DNA from: Streptacidiphilus rugosus AM-16
GTDB lineage: Bacteria; Actinomycetota; Actinomycetes; Streptomycetales; Streptomycetaceae
Direction of reading: 5' to 3'
Assembly: GCF_000744655.1 (NCBI RefSeq)
Contig: NZ_JQMJ01000004.1
Coordinates: 1,550,001-1,614,000, forward strand
Length of the DNA stretch: 64,000 nucleotides
Positions 44,432 to 53,366 of this stretch are shown here, in pieces. Under the pieces are notes generated by a model. It was not told the DNA's origin. It made no database searches and worked only from the letters and a program-made list of their open reading frames with translations. Every line of letters starts with the position of its first letter. Within the stretch, counting starts at the first letter, position 1. The position numbers and the translations under genes were made by a program.

Positions 44432-47002
44432 ATGCTGAAGGCGACACTGCGCAGCTTCCTGGCCCACAAGGGCAGGCTCGCGCTCTCCCTGCTGGCGGTC
44501 GTGCTCTCGGTCGCGTTCGTCGCGGGCACGCTGATGTTCACGGACACCATCGGCAGCACCTTCGACCGGCTGTTCCGCAGCACCTCGGCGGACGTCTCGG
44601 TCACCGCTCACGACGACTTCGCCGGGCAGAACGGCCAGAACCTCTCCGGCACGGTGCCGACCGTCCCGGCCTCGCTGACCGGCACGGTCGCGCGGGTCCC
44701 CGGGGTGGCGTCGGCCTACGGACGGATCGCGCTGCCGGGCATCGTGCTGACGGACGCGCAGAACAAGAACATCGGATCCATCGGCGGCGCCCCGACCCTG
44801 GGCATCAACTGGAGCCCAGAACCGAACTCCCCGGTCGACCTCACCTCGGGCACCGCGCCGACCGGCGACGGCCAGGTACTGGTCGACGCCGACACGGTCC
44901 GCAAGCACCACCTCGTCCTGGGCCAGCAGTTGCGTGTCATCTCCGCGACCGGCGGCTTCCCGGTGCGCTTGACCGGCATCGCCACCTTCAACACCACCAA
45001 TCCCGGCGCCACCCTGGTCTTCTTCGACACCGCGACGGCACAGCGCCGGCTGCTGGGCCAGGAGGGCGTCTTCACCTCGATCGACGCGACGGCCGCCCGC
45101 GGTGTCACCCACGAGCAGTTGCAGGCACGGGTCGCCGCCGCGGTCGGCGGCGGCTACGACGTGAAGACGGCCGAGCAGACCGCCAAGGACTCGGCGCAGG
45201 CGCTCGGCACCTTCCTCGCCGTCATCAAGGACGCCCTGCTGGGCTTCGCGGGCATCGCCGTGCTGGTGGGCATCTCGCTGATCCTCAACACCTTCTCCAT
45301 GCTGGTCGCCCAGCGCACCCGCGAGCTCGGGCTCATGCGCGCGCTCGGCGCGAGCCGGGAGCAGGTCAACCGCTCGGTGCTGGTCGAGGCGGTGCTGCTC
45401 GGGATCGTCGGTTCGACCCTGGGGCTGTTGCTGGGCGTCGGCCTCGCCCTGGGCCTGATCAAACTGATCGCGGCCGGCGGCATGGTGCTCAAGGGCAGCC
45501 AACTGGCGGTCCGCTGGCCCACCGTGGTGAGCGCCTACGCCGTGGGCATCGTCGTCACCGCCGTCTCCGCGTATCTGCCGGCCCGGCGGGCGGCGCGGGT
45601 CTCGCCGATGGCGGCGCTGCGGGAGGCGGACACTCCCGAGCGCGGCGCGCCGCTGCGCGTCCGCGCGGTCGCCGGAGTCGTGCTGATGCTTCTGGCGGCA
45701 GCGGCGCTGGGCGGAGCGGCGGTGGACAGGAACCTTGGCGTGGCCGGGCTGCTGCTCGGCGCGGGTGTACTGCTCAGCCTGATCGGGCTGGTGGTCGTCG
45801 GTCCGCTGCTGGCCAGACCTGTGATCCGGCTGGTCGGCGGCTGGTTCCCGCGCGTCTTCGGGCCGGTCGGCACGCTCAGCCAGCGCAACGCGCTGCGCAA
45901 TCCGCGCCGCACCAGCGCGACGGCCTCCGCGTTGATGATCGGCATCGCCCTGGTCGCCTCGCTCTCGGTCGTCGGCGCGTCCCTGGCCGCCTCCTTCGAC
46001 GCCCAGATCGACAAGACCATCGGCGCGGACCTGATCGTGCAGAACACCAACGGGCTGCCCTTCCCGAACGAGGTCGGCGACGCCGTCCAGGCCACCCCCG
46101 GCGTCGGACTGGTGGTGCGGGGCCAGGCCTCGCGCGGGGCGCTGGTGGCACCCGACGGCACACAGCGGAAGACGAACGTGGTGGGCACCGGGCCCGGCCT
46201 GGACAAGGTGGTCCGCATCCAGATGCGGAACGGCACGGTCGAACAGGGCACGGCGCCGGGCAAGGTGATGCTCGGCTCCGACTACGCGGACGCACACGGC
46301 TTCCGGGTCGGCAGCCCGATCTCGATCGTCTTCCAGAACGGCCGCACCGGCGCGCTGACGGTGGGCGCGATCGACGTGACCGACCCCAACCCGGGCGGGC
46401 TCGGCGACGAGCCGGTGCTGGGCACGGCCACGCTGCGCGGCTTCCTGCCGGGCGTGCTGGACGACGTGGTCTTCGTCAACGTCGCCCCCGGCGCGGACAA
46501 GGCCCAGGTCAAGAGTGCGCTGACGACGGCTCTCGGCAAGGACCCGCAGGTGCAGGTGCGGGACCAGACCGACTACAAGAAGCTGATCCGCGGCCAGATC
46601 GACTTCCTGCTGCAGCTCGTCTACGGGCTGCTGGCGCTGGCCATCATCATCGCGATCCTCGGCGTGGTGAACACGCTGGCTCTGTCGGTCATCGAACGGA
46701 CCAGGGAGATCGGGCTGCTGCGCGCGATCGGTCTGGGGCGGAAGCAACTGCGCCGCATGGTGCGGCTGGAGGCCGTAGTGATCGCGCTGTTCGGCGCCCT
46801 GCTGGGGCTCGGCCTCGGGCTGGTCTGGGGGCTGACGGCGCAGCGGCTGCTGGCCGCGAAGGGTCTGCAGGCGCTGTCGATCCCGTGGTCGACGGTGATC
46901 GCGGTGGTGATCGGCGCCGCCGTGGTCGGCCTGCTCGCCGCGCTCGGCCCGGCGCTACGCGCCTCCCGGCTCAACGTCCTCGACGCCATCGCGCACGAGT
47001 AG
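44432..47002 (+). CDS. ABC transporter permease (FtsX/MacB type, two FtsX domains)
   Basis: An 856-aa permease. An N-terminal helix (about 18-40) is followed by a large extracytoplasmic MacB-like domain, then an FtsX block of three helices (about 270-400), a second extracytoplasmic domain, and a C-terminal FtsX block (about 730-850). The DEG-type turn RTRELGLMRALGASREQV occurs in the first block and RTREIGLLRAIGLGRKQL in the second. Such pairs act as mechanotransmission exporters for peptides or lipoproteins rather than bulk transporters. Confidence 0.93.
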   Translation: MLKATLRSFLAHKGRLALSLLAVVLSVAFVAGTLMFTDTIGSTFDRLFRSTSADVSVTAHDDFAGQNGQNLSGTVPTVPASLTGTVARVPGVASAYGRIALPGIVLTDAQNKNIGSIGGAPTLGINWSPEPNSPVDLTSGTAPTGDGQVLVDADTVRKHHLVLGQQLRVISATGGFPVRLTGIATFNTTNPGATLVFFDTATAQRRLLGQEGVFTSIDATAARGVTHEQLQARVAAAVGGGYDVKTAEQTAKDSAQALGTFLAVIKDALLGFAGIAVLVGISLILNTFSMLVAQRTRELGLMRALGASREQVNRSVLVEAVLLGIVGSTLGLLLGVGLALGLIKLIAAGGMVLKGSQLAVRWPTVVSAYAVGIVVTAVSAYLPARRAARVSPMAALREADTPERGAPLRVRAVAGVVLMLLAAAALGGAAVDRNLGVAGLLLGAGVLLSLIGLVVVGPLLARPVIRLVGGWFPRVFGPVGTLSQRNALRNPRRTSATASALMIGIALVASLSVVGASLAASFDAQIDKTIGADLIVQNTNGLPFPNEVGDAVQATPGVGLVVRGQASRGALVAPDGTQRKTNVVGTGPGLDKVVRIQMRNGTVEQGTAPGKVMLGSDYADAHGFRVGSPISIVFQNGRTGALTVGAIDVTDPNPGGLGDEPVLGTATLRGFLPGVLDDVVFVNVAPGADKAQVKSALTTALGKDPQVQVRDQTDYKKLIRGQIDFLLQLVYGLLALAIIIAILGVVNTLALSVIERTREIGLLRAIGLGRKQLRRMVRLEAVVIALFGALLGLGLGLVWGLTAQRLLAAKGLQALSIPWSTVIAVVIGAAVVGLLAALGPALRASRLNVLDAIAHE

Positions 47003-47233
47003 CGCCTGTCGGGCCCGGGGCAGATCCAGAGCGAGCTCCCAGAGCTCCTCCACCTCCTCCGGGCCCGGCTCCACACCGTCCAACAGCGGCTGCAGCCGCT
47101 CCGCGACCCGCCACCACGCCTCCGGCGCGGGAATCGCACGCTCCCGCAGATCATCGAGCCGAAGCATCAACTCGGCGGCGACGGCCCGCAGTTCGTTCAG
47201 TTCCGGGTGCCCACGGGGCAGTTGAGCGACCAT
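46955..47233 (-). CDS. Small hypothetical protein (acidic, helical)
   Basis: 92 aa, rich in Glu, Leu and Ala, with WWRVAERLQPLLDG and EEVEELWELALDLPRARQALL that look helical. It overlaps the 3' end of the convergent permease by 48 bp. GAGG lies just before the ATG at 47233. Not recognised; translation is plausible but not certain. Confidence 0.5.
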   Translation of the reverse strand: MVAQLPRGHPELNELRAVAAELMLRLDDLRERAIPAPEAWWRVAERLQPLLDGVEPGPEEVEELWELALDLPRARQALLVRDGVEDVEPGGA

Positions 47234-47319
47234 GCCTCAACGCTACGCCGCCCCACTGACATCCGCCCCGCGCCGGGGCTGTCGCCGACGCGAACCGCGA
47301 AGCAGCGCCGGCGCCGGAG

Positions 47320-47660
47320 GCCCGAGTTACCCCGCCGCCGTCCCGGCGGGGCCAGGGACTGGCCGCCGGGAGGCGGGCGACCCGGAGCGAGTGAGCCCGC
47401 CAGAGCAGTGCCTCGACCGGGCGGGGGCGGCGTCCAGCCGGCCAGCGGCCGAACCCAGCGGCGTCAGAGTCTCGCGGGCGGGAAACAGGCCATGGTGTTG
47501 CCGGATGCCCGAGTTGGCCCGCCACTGTCCCGGCGGAGCCGGGGACTGGCCGCCGGGAGGCGGGCGGCCGGGAGCGTCCCCGCTCGAGCAGTGCCTCCGA
47601 CGGGCCGGGACGGCGTCTAGCCGGACAGGGGCCGGACCCAGCGGCGCCAGTGGTCCTCGC
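47320..47660. repeat. 187-bp-offset duplication of the GNAT gene end
   Basis: The block from 47320 to about 47470 is repeated, with diverging bases, from 47507 to about 47660 (offset 187 bp). The right-hand copy includes the last dozen codons and stop of the GNAT acetyltransferase gene. In the left copy the same codons are mutated (stop codon lost, frame changed). The intergenic 47234-47616 therefore holds a decayed copy of a gene end and no independent gene. Confidence 0.7.
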
Positions 47661-48048
47661 GCTGGTAGCCGGCGGCGGACCAGGCGCTTTGGCCGAGTTC
47701 GTTGTCGACCAGGACCATCGCGTCCGTGCGGCGTGCGCCCGCGGCGAGGAAGCGGGTGTGGGCGGCGTCAAGCAGGAGGCGGGAGATGCCCTGGCGGCGG
47801 TGGTCGGGGTGGACGGCGAGACGGTAGAGACTGGCCCGCCAGCCGTCCCAGCCCGCGATCACGGAGCCGACGATCCCGCCGTTCCCCGTGTGCTCGGCCA
47901 GGATGAGGGCCTCAGGATCCCGTTCGACGAGCCGGGTGACGCCCGCGACGTCGTCGCTGATGCTCGTGCCCTCGGCGGCTTCCTTCCAGAAGGCGAGAAC
48001 TGCGTCGACGTCGTCGACTCCGGCATGACGTGTGCGAAGTAGTTCCAT
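47617..48048 (-). CDS. GNAT family N-acetyltransferase (first)
   Basis: A 143-aa acetyl-CoA-dependent acetyltransferase. The acetyl-CoA loop is visible as RLAVHPDHRRQGISRLLLDAAH, which fits the motif A R/Q-x-x-G-x-G/A pattern, followed by DAMVLVDNELGQSAWSAAGY. The acceptor is unknown. The ATG at 48048 has GGGTGGGCGG upstream; it is divergent from the SAM methyltransferase. Confidence 0.85.
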   Translation of the reverse strand: MELLRTRHAGVDDVDAVLAFWKEAAEGTSISDDVAGVTRLVERDPEALILAEHTGNGGIVGSVIAGWDGWRASLYRLAVHPDHRRQGISRLLLDAAHTRFLAAGARRTDAMVLVDNELGQSAWSAAGYQREDHWRRWVRPLSG

Positions 48049-48153
48049 CCGCCCACCCAACCAGCCCCCGCCCCGTCGTCGCCGGTATTTCCAGTCTGCG
48101 AGACACAACGCCAACCTCACTTAGTCGTAAGGATTTTGACGGTTGGTCCTGTA

Positions 48154-48167
48154 TTGCACGAATGCAA
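48154..48167. promoter_or_regulatory. Palindrome TTGCA-CGAA-TGCAA
   Basis: A perfect 14-bp inverted repeat in the 209-bp divergent gap between the GNAT and methyltransferase genes, next to a TTGACG -35-like box at about 48136-48141. It could be an operator controlling the methyltransferase; no matching regulator is adjacent. Confidence 0.45.
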
Positions 48168-48257
48168 CAGGGATCCGTTTCGCGGGGCGGAGGCGCATCA
48201 CTACACTCGGCCCGATTCCTAGATCACGGGGGCCGTCGTCGACAGGGAGACACGGGC

Positions 48258-49031
48258 GTGACTGCCGAAAGCACTGAGATCATCTCCTACTTGGAGCCGA
48301 GCATCGCGGACGACTACCGCAACTGGGACGACTCCGCGTCCTGGCTGCTCGGTTACTCCTTCCTGCCCCTGGCCCTCGGCCTCGACCGCCTGCCGGACAC
48401 CCGGCTGCTCGACCTCGGCTGCGGCCCCGGCGAGGTCACCCGGTGGCTGGCGGACCGCTGCAACGCGCGGATCACCGCCGTGGACACCTCCCCCACGATG
48501 ATCGCGCTGGCCGACGAGCACGCCCCGCACGAGCGCGTGGAGTACCGGCTCAGCGAGGACGGCCGCCTGTCGTTCCTCGCCGACGGCGAGATGGACTCGG
48601 CGATGGCCTGTTTCCTCTTCACCTGCGTGGACGGCGAGGACCAGATACGCGAGATCATCACCGAGGTCGCCAGAGTGGTCAGACCCGGCGGGAGATTCAC
48701 CATCCTGGTGCCCAACCCCGACCAGGTCTCGGGCGCGGTCTTCGAGGGCTTCAAGCGCGGCGAGGACGGCGCCCGGTACGAGCCGGGCGAGTTGATGCCG
48801 GTCGAGGTCCAGCGGACCGACGGCAGTTGGACCACCATCAAGAACCGCTACTGGAACCGGGACACCTACCGCACCGCGCTGGCCAAGGCCGGCTTCGAGG
48901 GCCCCGTGAAGGAGCTGGCACCGGTCCTGGCCGACACCGAGGGCGTCGCCGACCCGGCCCTGCGCGGAGACCGCGCCTGGGAGCGGGAGCGCACCGCCGC
49001 GCCCTTCCTGCTGCTGACGGCCACCCGCTGA
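48258..49031 (+). CDS. Class I SAM-dependent methyltransferase
   Basis: A 257-aa methyltransferase. The AdoMet motif I is LLDLGCGPGEVTRWLADRCN (about 52-71), the acidic motif II AVDTSPTMIALADEH, and post-motif ARVVRPGGRFTILVPNPD. The GTG start at 48258 follows AGGGAG. The substrate is unknown; it resembles small-molecule or lipid methyltransferases, not tRNA enzymes. Confidence 0.88.
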   Translation: MTAESTEIISYLEPSIADDYRNWDDSASWLLGYSFLPLALGLDRLPDTRLLDLGCGPGEVTRWLADRCNARITAVDTSPTMIALADEHAPHERVEYRLSEDGRLSFLADGEMDSAMACFLFTCVDGEDQIREIITEVARVVRPGGRFTILVPNPDQVSGAVFEGFKRGEDGARYEPGELMPVEVQRTDGSWTTIKNRYWNRDTYRTALAKAGFEGPVKELAPVLADTEGVADPALRGDRAWERERTAAPFLLLTATR

Positions 49032-49078
49032 GGGCACCCGAGGAGAGCGGCCTCCGGTGACCGGCGAGGCCCCGGCAC

Positions 49079-49091
49079 TACGATGGCCCCG
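49079..49091 (+). promoter_or_regulatory. -10 element of a leaderless gene
   Basis: TACGAT (49079-49084) is followed after 6 nt by the GTG start at 49091, so transcription would begin at the start codon. There is no ribosome site, which supports a leaderless transcript. The -35 region GGTGAC is a weak match at 17 bp. Confidence 0.45.
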
Positions 49092-50302
49092 TGGCCGATT
49101 CGGGTGGGGAGCTTGCGCCGACCGCGCTCGCCGAGCTGATGCCCTGGGCCGTGCGCGGGATCAGGGCCGGGCGCAGCTGGGTGCTGGCCGCGGATCCCGA
49201 GGTGCTGGAGGAGCGGTGGAGGCGGCTCGCCGCCGCCGCGCCCGCGCAGCGGGCGGAGCTCTTCGAGACCTCACGTTCGCGCACGCCGGACACCGCCGTC
49301 GCCGCCCTGCCCGGTCAGGCCGGCGGCGCCAGCACCCGGCGGCTGTCCCGTGAGCCGGGCCCCAGACCGCCCCTGGTCAGGGTCCGGCACCGCCCCCTCG
49401 ATCGGGCCTGGCTCCTGGCCGACCAGCGCCTGCTCGACCAGGCCCGCCCCGAACTGTGGCGCGCGGCGGGCCCGCGGCAGCGCTACCTGCTGGTGCAACC
49501 GGTCCTCGCCTCGGCCCCGGCCGACGCAGCCGGGCCGGCCGCGACCGTCGCCGGCGAACTGCCCGTCGACCACCGCGTCACGGCACACCCGCTGCACCGA
49601 AGGCCCGAAGGCGGGGAACCGAATCTCACCCCGGGTCTCCTCCCCTTCCTCTCGAGCACGTTCGCGACCCGGGTCGGCGCCGAGGACGTCCTCGCCTGGG
49701 CCGCCGCCGTCACCACCCGCCCCGACGCGCCGCGGCGTCCGGACGGCAGCCCGCTGGTCCCGCTTCCGCGCTCGGTCGCGACCTGGGAGGAGGGCGTCTC
49801 CCTCGGCCATCGCCTGGTCGAGCTGCACACCTTCGCCCGCGCCGGACTGCGGCTGCCCGACGGACGCCGCAGCTTCATCCGGCAGGCCGTCGACCGGCAG
49901 CCCGACGGGCTCGACTACGACGCGGAGACCGAGACGCTGCTGCTCGGCGAGGGCCGGCTCGCGCCGGTCTCCCCCGCCGCGGGCCGGTCGCCCGCGCTGC
50001 GCGAGTGGTTCGCCGAACGGACCGCCTTCCGCACCGCGCCCAGCGGGACGCTGCAGGCGCTCGGGCTGACCTCCTGGCCGCAGCGGGCCAGCACCGAGCT
50101 GATCGAGCTCGCCTCCACCCTCGCCCACCTCGCCGAGCTGCGCCCGCTCCAGGAGGCCCTCGCCGCCGACGGCGGGCCCTGGCTGGGCCGCGAGGAGCTG
50201 CACACCGCCGGGGTGCTCCCGGTCCTGCCCGCCGCGCGCCGGCCGGCGTCGGTGTTCGGCGCGTCGGAGGAAGGGCCCGAGGGCCAGTACGCGCTGCTCT
50301 GA
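49091..50302 (+). CDS. Type ISP restriction-modification C-terminal domain protein (probable orphan)
   Basis: A 403-aa protein resembling the C-terminal target-recognition part of type ISP (LlaGI-like) enzymes. Suggestive segments are RHRPLDRAWLLADQRLLDQARPELWRA, RQRYLLVQPVL, EDVLAWAAAVTTRPDAPRRPDGSPLVPLP and TWEEGVSLGHRLVELHTFARAGLRLPDG. The helicase, nuclease and methyltransferase domains of a full type ISP enzyme (over 1500 aa) are absent here and nearby. I rely on remembered family features, so the call is moderate. It starts at a GTG and is predicted to be leaderless. Confidence 0.6.
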   Translation: MADSGGELAPTALAELMPWAVRGIRAGRSWVLAADPEVLEERWRRLAAAAPAQRAELFETSRSRTPDTAVAALPGQAGGASTRRLSREPGPRPPLVRVRHRPLDRAWLLADQRLLDQARPELWRAAGPRQRYLLVQPVLASAPADAAGPAATVAGELPVDHRVTAHPLHRRPEGGEPNLTPGLLPFLSSTFATRVGAEDVLAWAAAVTTRPDAPRRPDGSPLVPLPRSVATWEEGVSLGHRLVELHTFARAGLRLPDGRRSFIRQAVDRQPDGLDYDAETETLLLGEGRLAPVSPAAGRSPALREWFAERTAFRTAPSGTLQALGLTSWPQRASTELIELASTLAHLAELRPLQEALAADGGPWLGREELHTAGVLPVLPAARRPASVFGASEEGPEGQYALL

Positions 50303-50433
50303 GCGGACGCACGCGACACCCGCGAGTGTTGCCGTTTGATACCGAAGCCCCGATTGAGCTGCAAAGACGCTCGCCCCTGCCGAGTCGCCCCGGATAGCAT
50401 CCGGCATACATCGACAGTGGAAGGACTCAAGCG

Positions 50434-51594
50434 TTGCCCCAGCTCACCGGTGGTGATTCCTCACTGCTGCGGCGGATCAACTCCGCGGTGACGCTGCGTG
50501 CTCTCCGCGACGGCGCCGTGCTGACCCTGACCCAGCTGGTCGGCGAGACCGGCCTGTCCCGGCCCACGGTCGAGGGCGTCATCGAGGGTCTGATCGAGTC
50601 GGGCCTGGTCGTCGAGGTCGACCCGGCGTCCGCCGGTCCGCCGCACAGCGAGAGCGTGCGCCAGCGGGGCCGTCCGGCCCGCCACTTCCGCTTCCGCGCC
50701 GAGGCCGGCCACCTGCTGGGCGTCGAGATCGGCACGCACGGCGCCCGCGCGATCATCTCCGACCTGCGCGGCCGCACGCTCGGCGCGTACGGGCGGCCGA
50801 TCGACGAGTCCACCGAGGCGGACGAGCGCCTGGCCCTGGTCCGCGGCACGGTGGCGGAACTGCTGCGCCGCGGCGGGATCTCCCGCGACACACTGTGGGC
50901 GGTCGGCGTCGGCACCCCCGGCGTGGTCGACTCGGACGGCGTCGTGCAGCTCGGCACCGCGCTGCCCGGCTGGACCGGCCTGGACCTGGCCAACAAGCTG
51001 CGCCGTTCGTTCCGCTGCCCGGTCCTGGTCGAGAACGACGCCAACCTGGCGGCGATCGGCGAGCACTGGAAGGGCGCGGCGATCGGCAAGGGCGACGTCG
51101 TCTTCGTGCTGGCCGGGCTGAGCCCGGGGGCGGGTTCGCTGATCGGCGGTCGGCTGCACCGCGGTTTCGGCGGCGCGGCGGGCGAGATCGGCTCGCTGCA
51201 CCTGCTCGGGCAGGAGTCCGAGCCCTCGCAGCTGCTGTCCTCCTCCGTCAGCAAGCTGCGGGACCCGCTGGACGAGGCGGCCGTCGCCCGGGTGCTGAGC
51301 CTGGCCCAGGAGGGCGACCACGCGGCGATGCACGTCCGCGACCGCTTCCTGGCCCGGCTGGTGCGCGACGTCGCGGCACTGGTGCTGGCGATCGATCCGC
51401 AGATCGTCGTGGTCGGCGGCTGGGCCAGCGGCCTGGACGGCGTGGTCGAACCGCTGCGCGAGCAGCTCAGCCGGCTCTGTCTGCGTCCGCCCGAGGTGCA
51501 GATCGCCGCGCTGGGCGACGCGGCGATCGCGATCGGTGCGGTGAAGCTGGCCTTCGACCACGCGGAGCAGCAGCTGTTCGCTGTTGATCAGTAG
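50434..51594 (+). CDS. ROK family transcriptional regulator
   Basis: A 386-aa regulator. An N-terminal winged helix (about 10-80, LTLTQLVGETGLSRPTVEGVIEGLIESGLV) is fused to a ROK sugar-kinase-like domain with GVEIGTHGARAIISDLRG, ENDANLAAIGEHW and GGAAGEIGSLH. In the usual ROK zinc site (GHxx...CxCGxxGCxE) the Cys ligands are missing here, so zinc is unlikely to bind. It starts with TTG at 50434, supported by a strong GGAAGGAC ribosome site 6 nt upstream. It probably senses a sugar, but no sugar operon is adjacent. Confidence 0.88.
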   Translation: MPQLTGGDSSLLRRINSAVTLRALRDGAVLTLTQLVGETGLSRPTVEGVIEGLIESGLVVEVDPASAGPPHSESVRQRGRPARHFRFRAEAGHLLGVEIGTHGARAIISDLRGRTLGAYGRPIDESTEADERLALVRGTVAELLRRGGISRDTLWAVGVGTPGVVDSDGVVQLGTALPGWTGLDLANKLRRSFRCPVLVENDANLAAIGEHWKGAAIGKGDVVFVLAGLSPGAGSLIGGRLHRGFGGAAGEIGSLHLLGQESEPSQLLSSSVSKLRDPLDEAAVARVLSLAQEGDHAAMHVRDRFLARLVRDVAALVLAIDPQIVVVGGWASGLDGVVEPLREQLSRLCLRPPEVQIAALGDAAIAIGAVKLAFDHAEQQLFAVDQ

Positions 51595-51619
51595 CCGTTC
51601 GATTGCGCATGATGGGCGC

Positions 51620-52162
51620 GTGACAGTCGAGTTGAAGACCCAGCGGCTGCTGCTGCGCGGCTGGCGGGACGAGGACCTGGACGCGCTCGCGGCGATGGAC
51701 GGCGACCCCGAGGTGATGCGGTACATCGGCGACGGCTCGGTCCGCGACCGCGCCGGCAGTGCGGCGATGCTGGCGCGCACGCGTGCCTCCTGGTCCGAAC
51801 GCGGCGTCGGCCTCTTCGCCGCGGAGGACCGGGAGAGCGGCACGCTCCTCGGCTGGGTCGGCTTCGCCGTCCCGACGTTCCTCCCCGAGGTGCTCCCCGC
51901 CGTCGAGATCGGCTGGCGTCTGGCCCGCGCCCACTGGGGCCACGGCTACGCGACGGAGGGCGCGCGGGCGGCGCTGCGCTTCGGCTTCGAGGAGGCCGGC
52001 CTCGACCGCGTCGTCAGCATCTGCCACCCCGACAACACGGCGTCGGAACGCGTGATGACCAAACTCGGCCTCCACCTCGACCGCGAAACCACGGTCCCCT
52101 CCCACGGCGGCCGCGTCCGCGTCCTCGCCCTCACCCGCGACGAGTACGCGGCAAAGGGCTGA
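51620..52162 (+). CDS. GNAT family N-acetyltransferase (second, RimJ/RimL type)
   Basis: A 180-aa acetyltransferase of the Acetyltransf_3 type. TQRLLLRGWRDEDLDAL opens the fold; WRLARAHWGHGYATEGARAALRFGFEEAGLDRVVSICHPDNTASERVMTKLGL is the acetyl-CoA loop and the typical C-terminal helix. Such enzymes acetylate protein N-termini, aminoglycosides or amino acids. GTG start at 51620, 25 bp after the ROK stop codon. Confidence 0.9.
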   Translation: MTVELKTQRLLLRGWRDEDLDALAAMDGDPEVMRYIGDGSVRDRAGSAAMLARTRASWSERGVGLFAAEDRESGTLLGWVGFAVPTFLPEVLPAVEIGWRLARAHWGHGYATEGARAALRFGFEEAGLDRVVSICHPDNTASERVMTKLGLHLDRETTVPSHGGRVRVLALTRDEYAAKG

Positions 52163-52229
52163 GCCTGTCGGCTGCGTCCACACACGGGCGGGCTGCCGGG
52201 CAGACTCGGCTCGTCCGGCCGCCCGTCCG

Positions 52230-52360
52230 GGGCACGGTGGCGGCACTGCCGCGCTACGGCGCGATCTCCCGCGACACGCTGCGGGCGGCTGGCGTCGGCA
52301 CTCCCGGCAGCGGCGTTGTGCAGCACTGCGCCGCCCGGCCGGACCGGCCTGGCCGGTTGG
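52230..52360 (+). pseudogene. Decayed fragment of the ROK gene
   Basis: Translated, 52230-52360 reads like residues about 137-180 of the ROK regulator: GTVAALPRYGAISRDTLRAAGVGTPG here against GTVAELLRRGGISRDTLWAVGVGTPG in the ROK gene. It has no start and the alignment breaks down after the VGTPG. Around it (52163-52561, 399 bp) are other degenerate repeats, including two copies of GACTCGGCTCGTCCGGCC about 200 bp apart, so this gap holds remnants rather than a working gene. Confidence 0.7.
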
Positions 52361-52561
52361 CAGAGCCGCGGCTCCGCCCACGCACGGCCGGGCCAGGGCG
52401 GCGGACTCGGCTCGTCCGGCCCGCGCGAGCGAAGGTCGCGGCGTCGTCGTCCGGTGCGCCGCAGGCGCGAACCCGGGGCCGACATGCCGGCTGGGGCCTC
52501 GCGGGGCCACATGAGAGGCCAGGCCCGCCGCAGGCGGGCGGCGGGGCTGACCCTTGGGGGG

Positions 52562-53281
52562 TCAGGAGGCGGCGCGGACCTCGACGCCTGATTCGCCGAA
52601 GGTGAGCTTGCAGGTGTCGGCGCGGTAGGTGGAGACCGCGACGGCCAGGGGGCCCTCTTCGCCGAGGTAGCGGGCGGTGAGGACGAGGACCGGGATGCCC
52701 GGGGGGCGCTCCAGGAGGCGGGCCTGCTCCTCCTCGGCCACGCCGAGCTCGACCGCGCGGGACTCGCCCTCGACCGGCAGCATCTGGAACTGCTTCAGGA
52801 TCGCGCGGGCCCGGCTCGACTCGGCCAGGAAGCCGGGGACGTGCGGCATGACCGCGACCGGGACGAACAGCGTCTCCGTGCCCACGGCCTGACCGGCCAT
52901 CATCCGCACCCTGCGGACGCTGTGGACCTCCGCGCCGGTCTCGATGCCGAGCGCGTCGGCGACCGTCGCGGAGGCGAAGGCCTGGCCGCAGTCGACGATC
53001 CGCCAGGTGTCGCGGCCGGAGGCCTCGACGACGGGGATGCCCATGCGCGGCGCGGCGATCAGCGTGCCGATGCCGCGGCGGCGGACCAGGCGGCCCTCCA
53101 GTTCGAGCTGGTCCAGGGCCTGGCGCAGGGTCGCGCGGGCGACGCCGAAGCGGGCGGCCAGGTCACGCTCGTTGGGCAGCACCTCGCCGGTGGAGAACTC
53201 CTCGTCGATCGTCCGGACCAGCACCGTGCGCAGGTGCCAGTACTTCGGCTCCGGAGCCGCCTCGGTCGCTGTGGTCCCCAC
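52562..53281 (-). CDS. GntR family regulator, HutC/DasR subfamily
   Basis: A 239-aa regulator with an N-terminal winged helix-turn-helix (PNERDLAARFGVARATLRQALDQLELEGRLVRRRGIGTLIA) and a UTRA effector-binding domain. The start is uncertain: the GTG at 53281 has a perfect GGAGG 5 nt upstream, while a GTG at 53302 would add seven residues. A DasR-like palindrome overlaps its predicted promoter (53367-53404), so autoregulation is likely. The ligand (amino sugar, histidine derivative or other) is unknown. Confidence 0.88.
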   Translation of the reverse strand: MGTTATEAAPEPKYWHLRTVLVRTIDEEFSTGEVLPNERDLAARFGVARATLRQALDQLELEGRLVRRRGIGTLIAAPRMGIPVVEASGRDTWRIVDCGQAFASATVADALGIETGAEVHSVRRVRMMAGQAVGTETLFVPVAVMPHVPGFLAESSRARAILKQFQMLPVEGESRAVELGVAEEEQARLLERPPGIPVLVLTARYLGEEGPLAVAVSTYRADTCKLTFGESGVEVRAAS

Positions 53282-53366
53282 CCTGGCCTCCACTGTGTGC
53301 ACCCTGCCAGCTGGCGGGGCCGCGATTATGAGCCCTTATTTATTAAAGGACTTTGCAGTAAGCCCG

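Noticed and set aside
44063..46747. An 894-codon open frame on the - strand opposite the ABC permease
   Set aside because: Low-complexity Gln/His/Arg/Asp-rich translation typical of an antisense shadow; the permease frame is intact.
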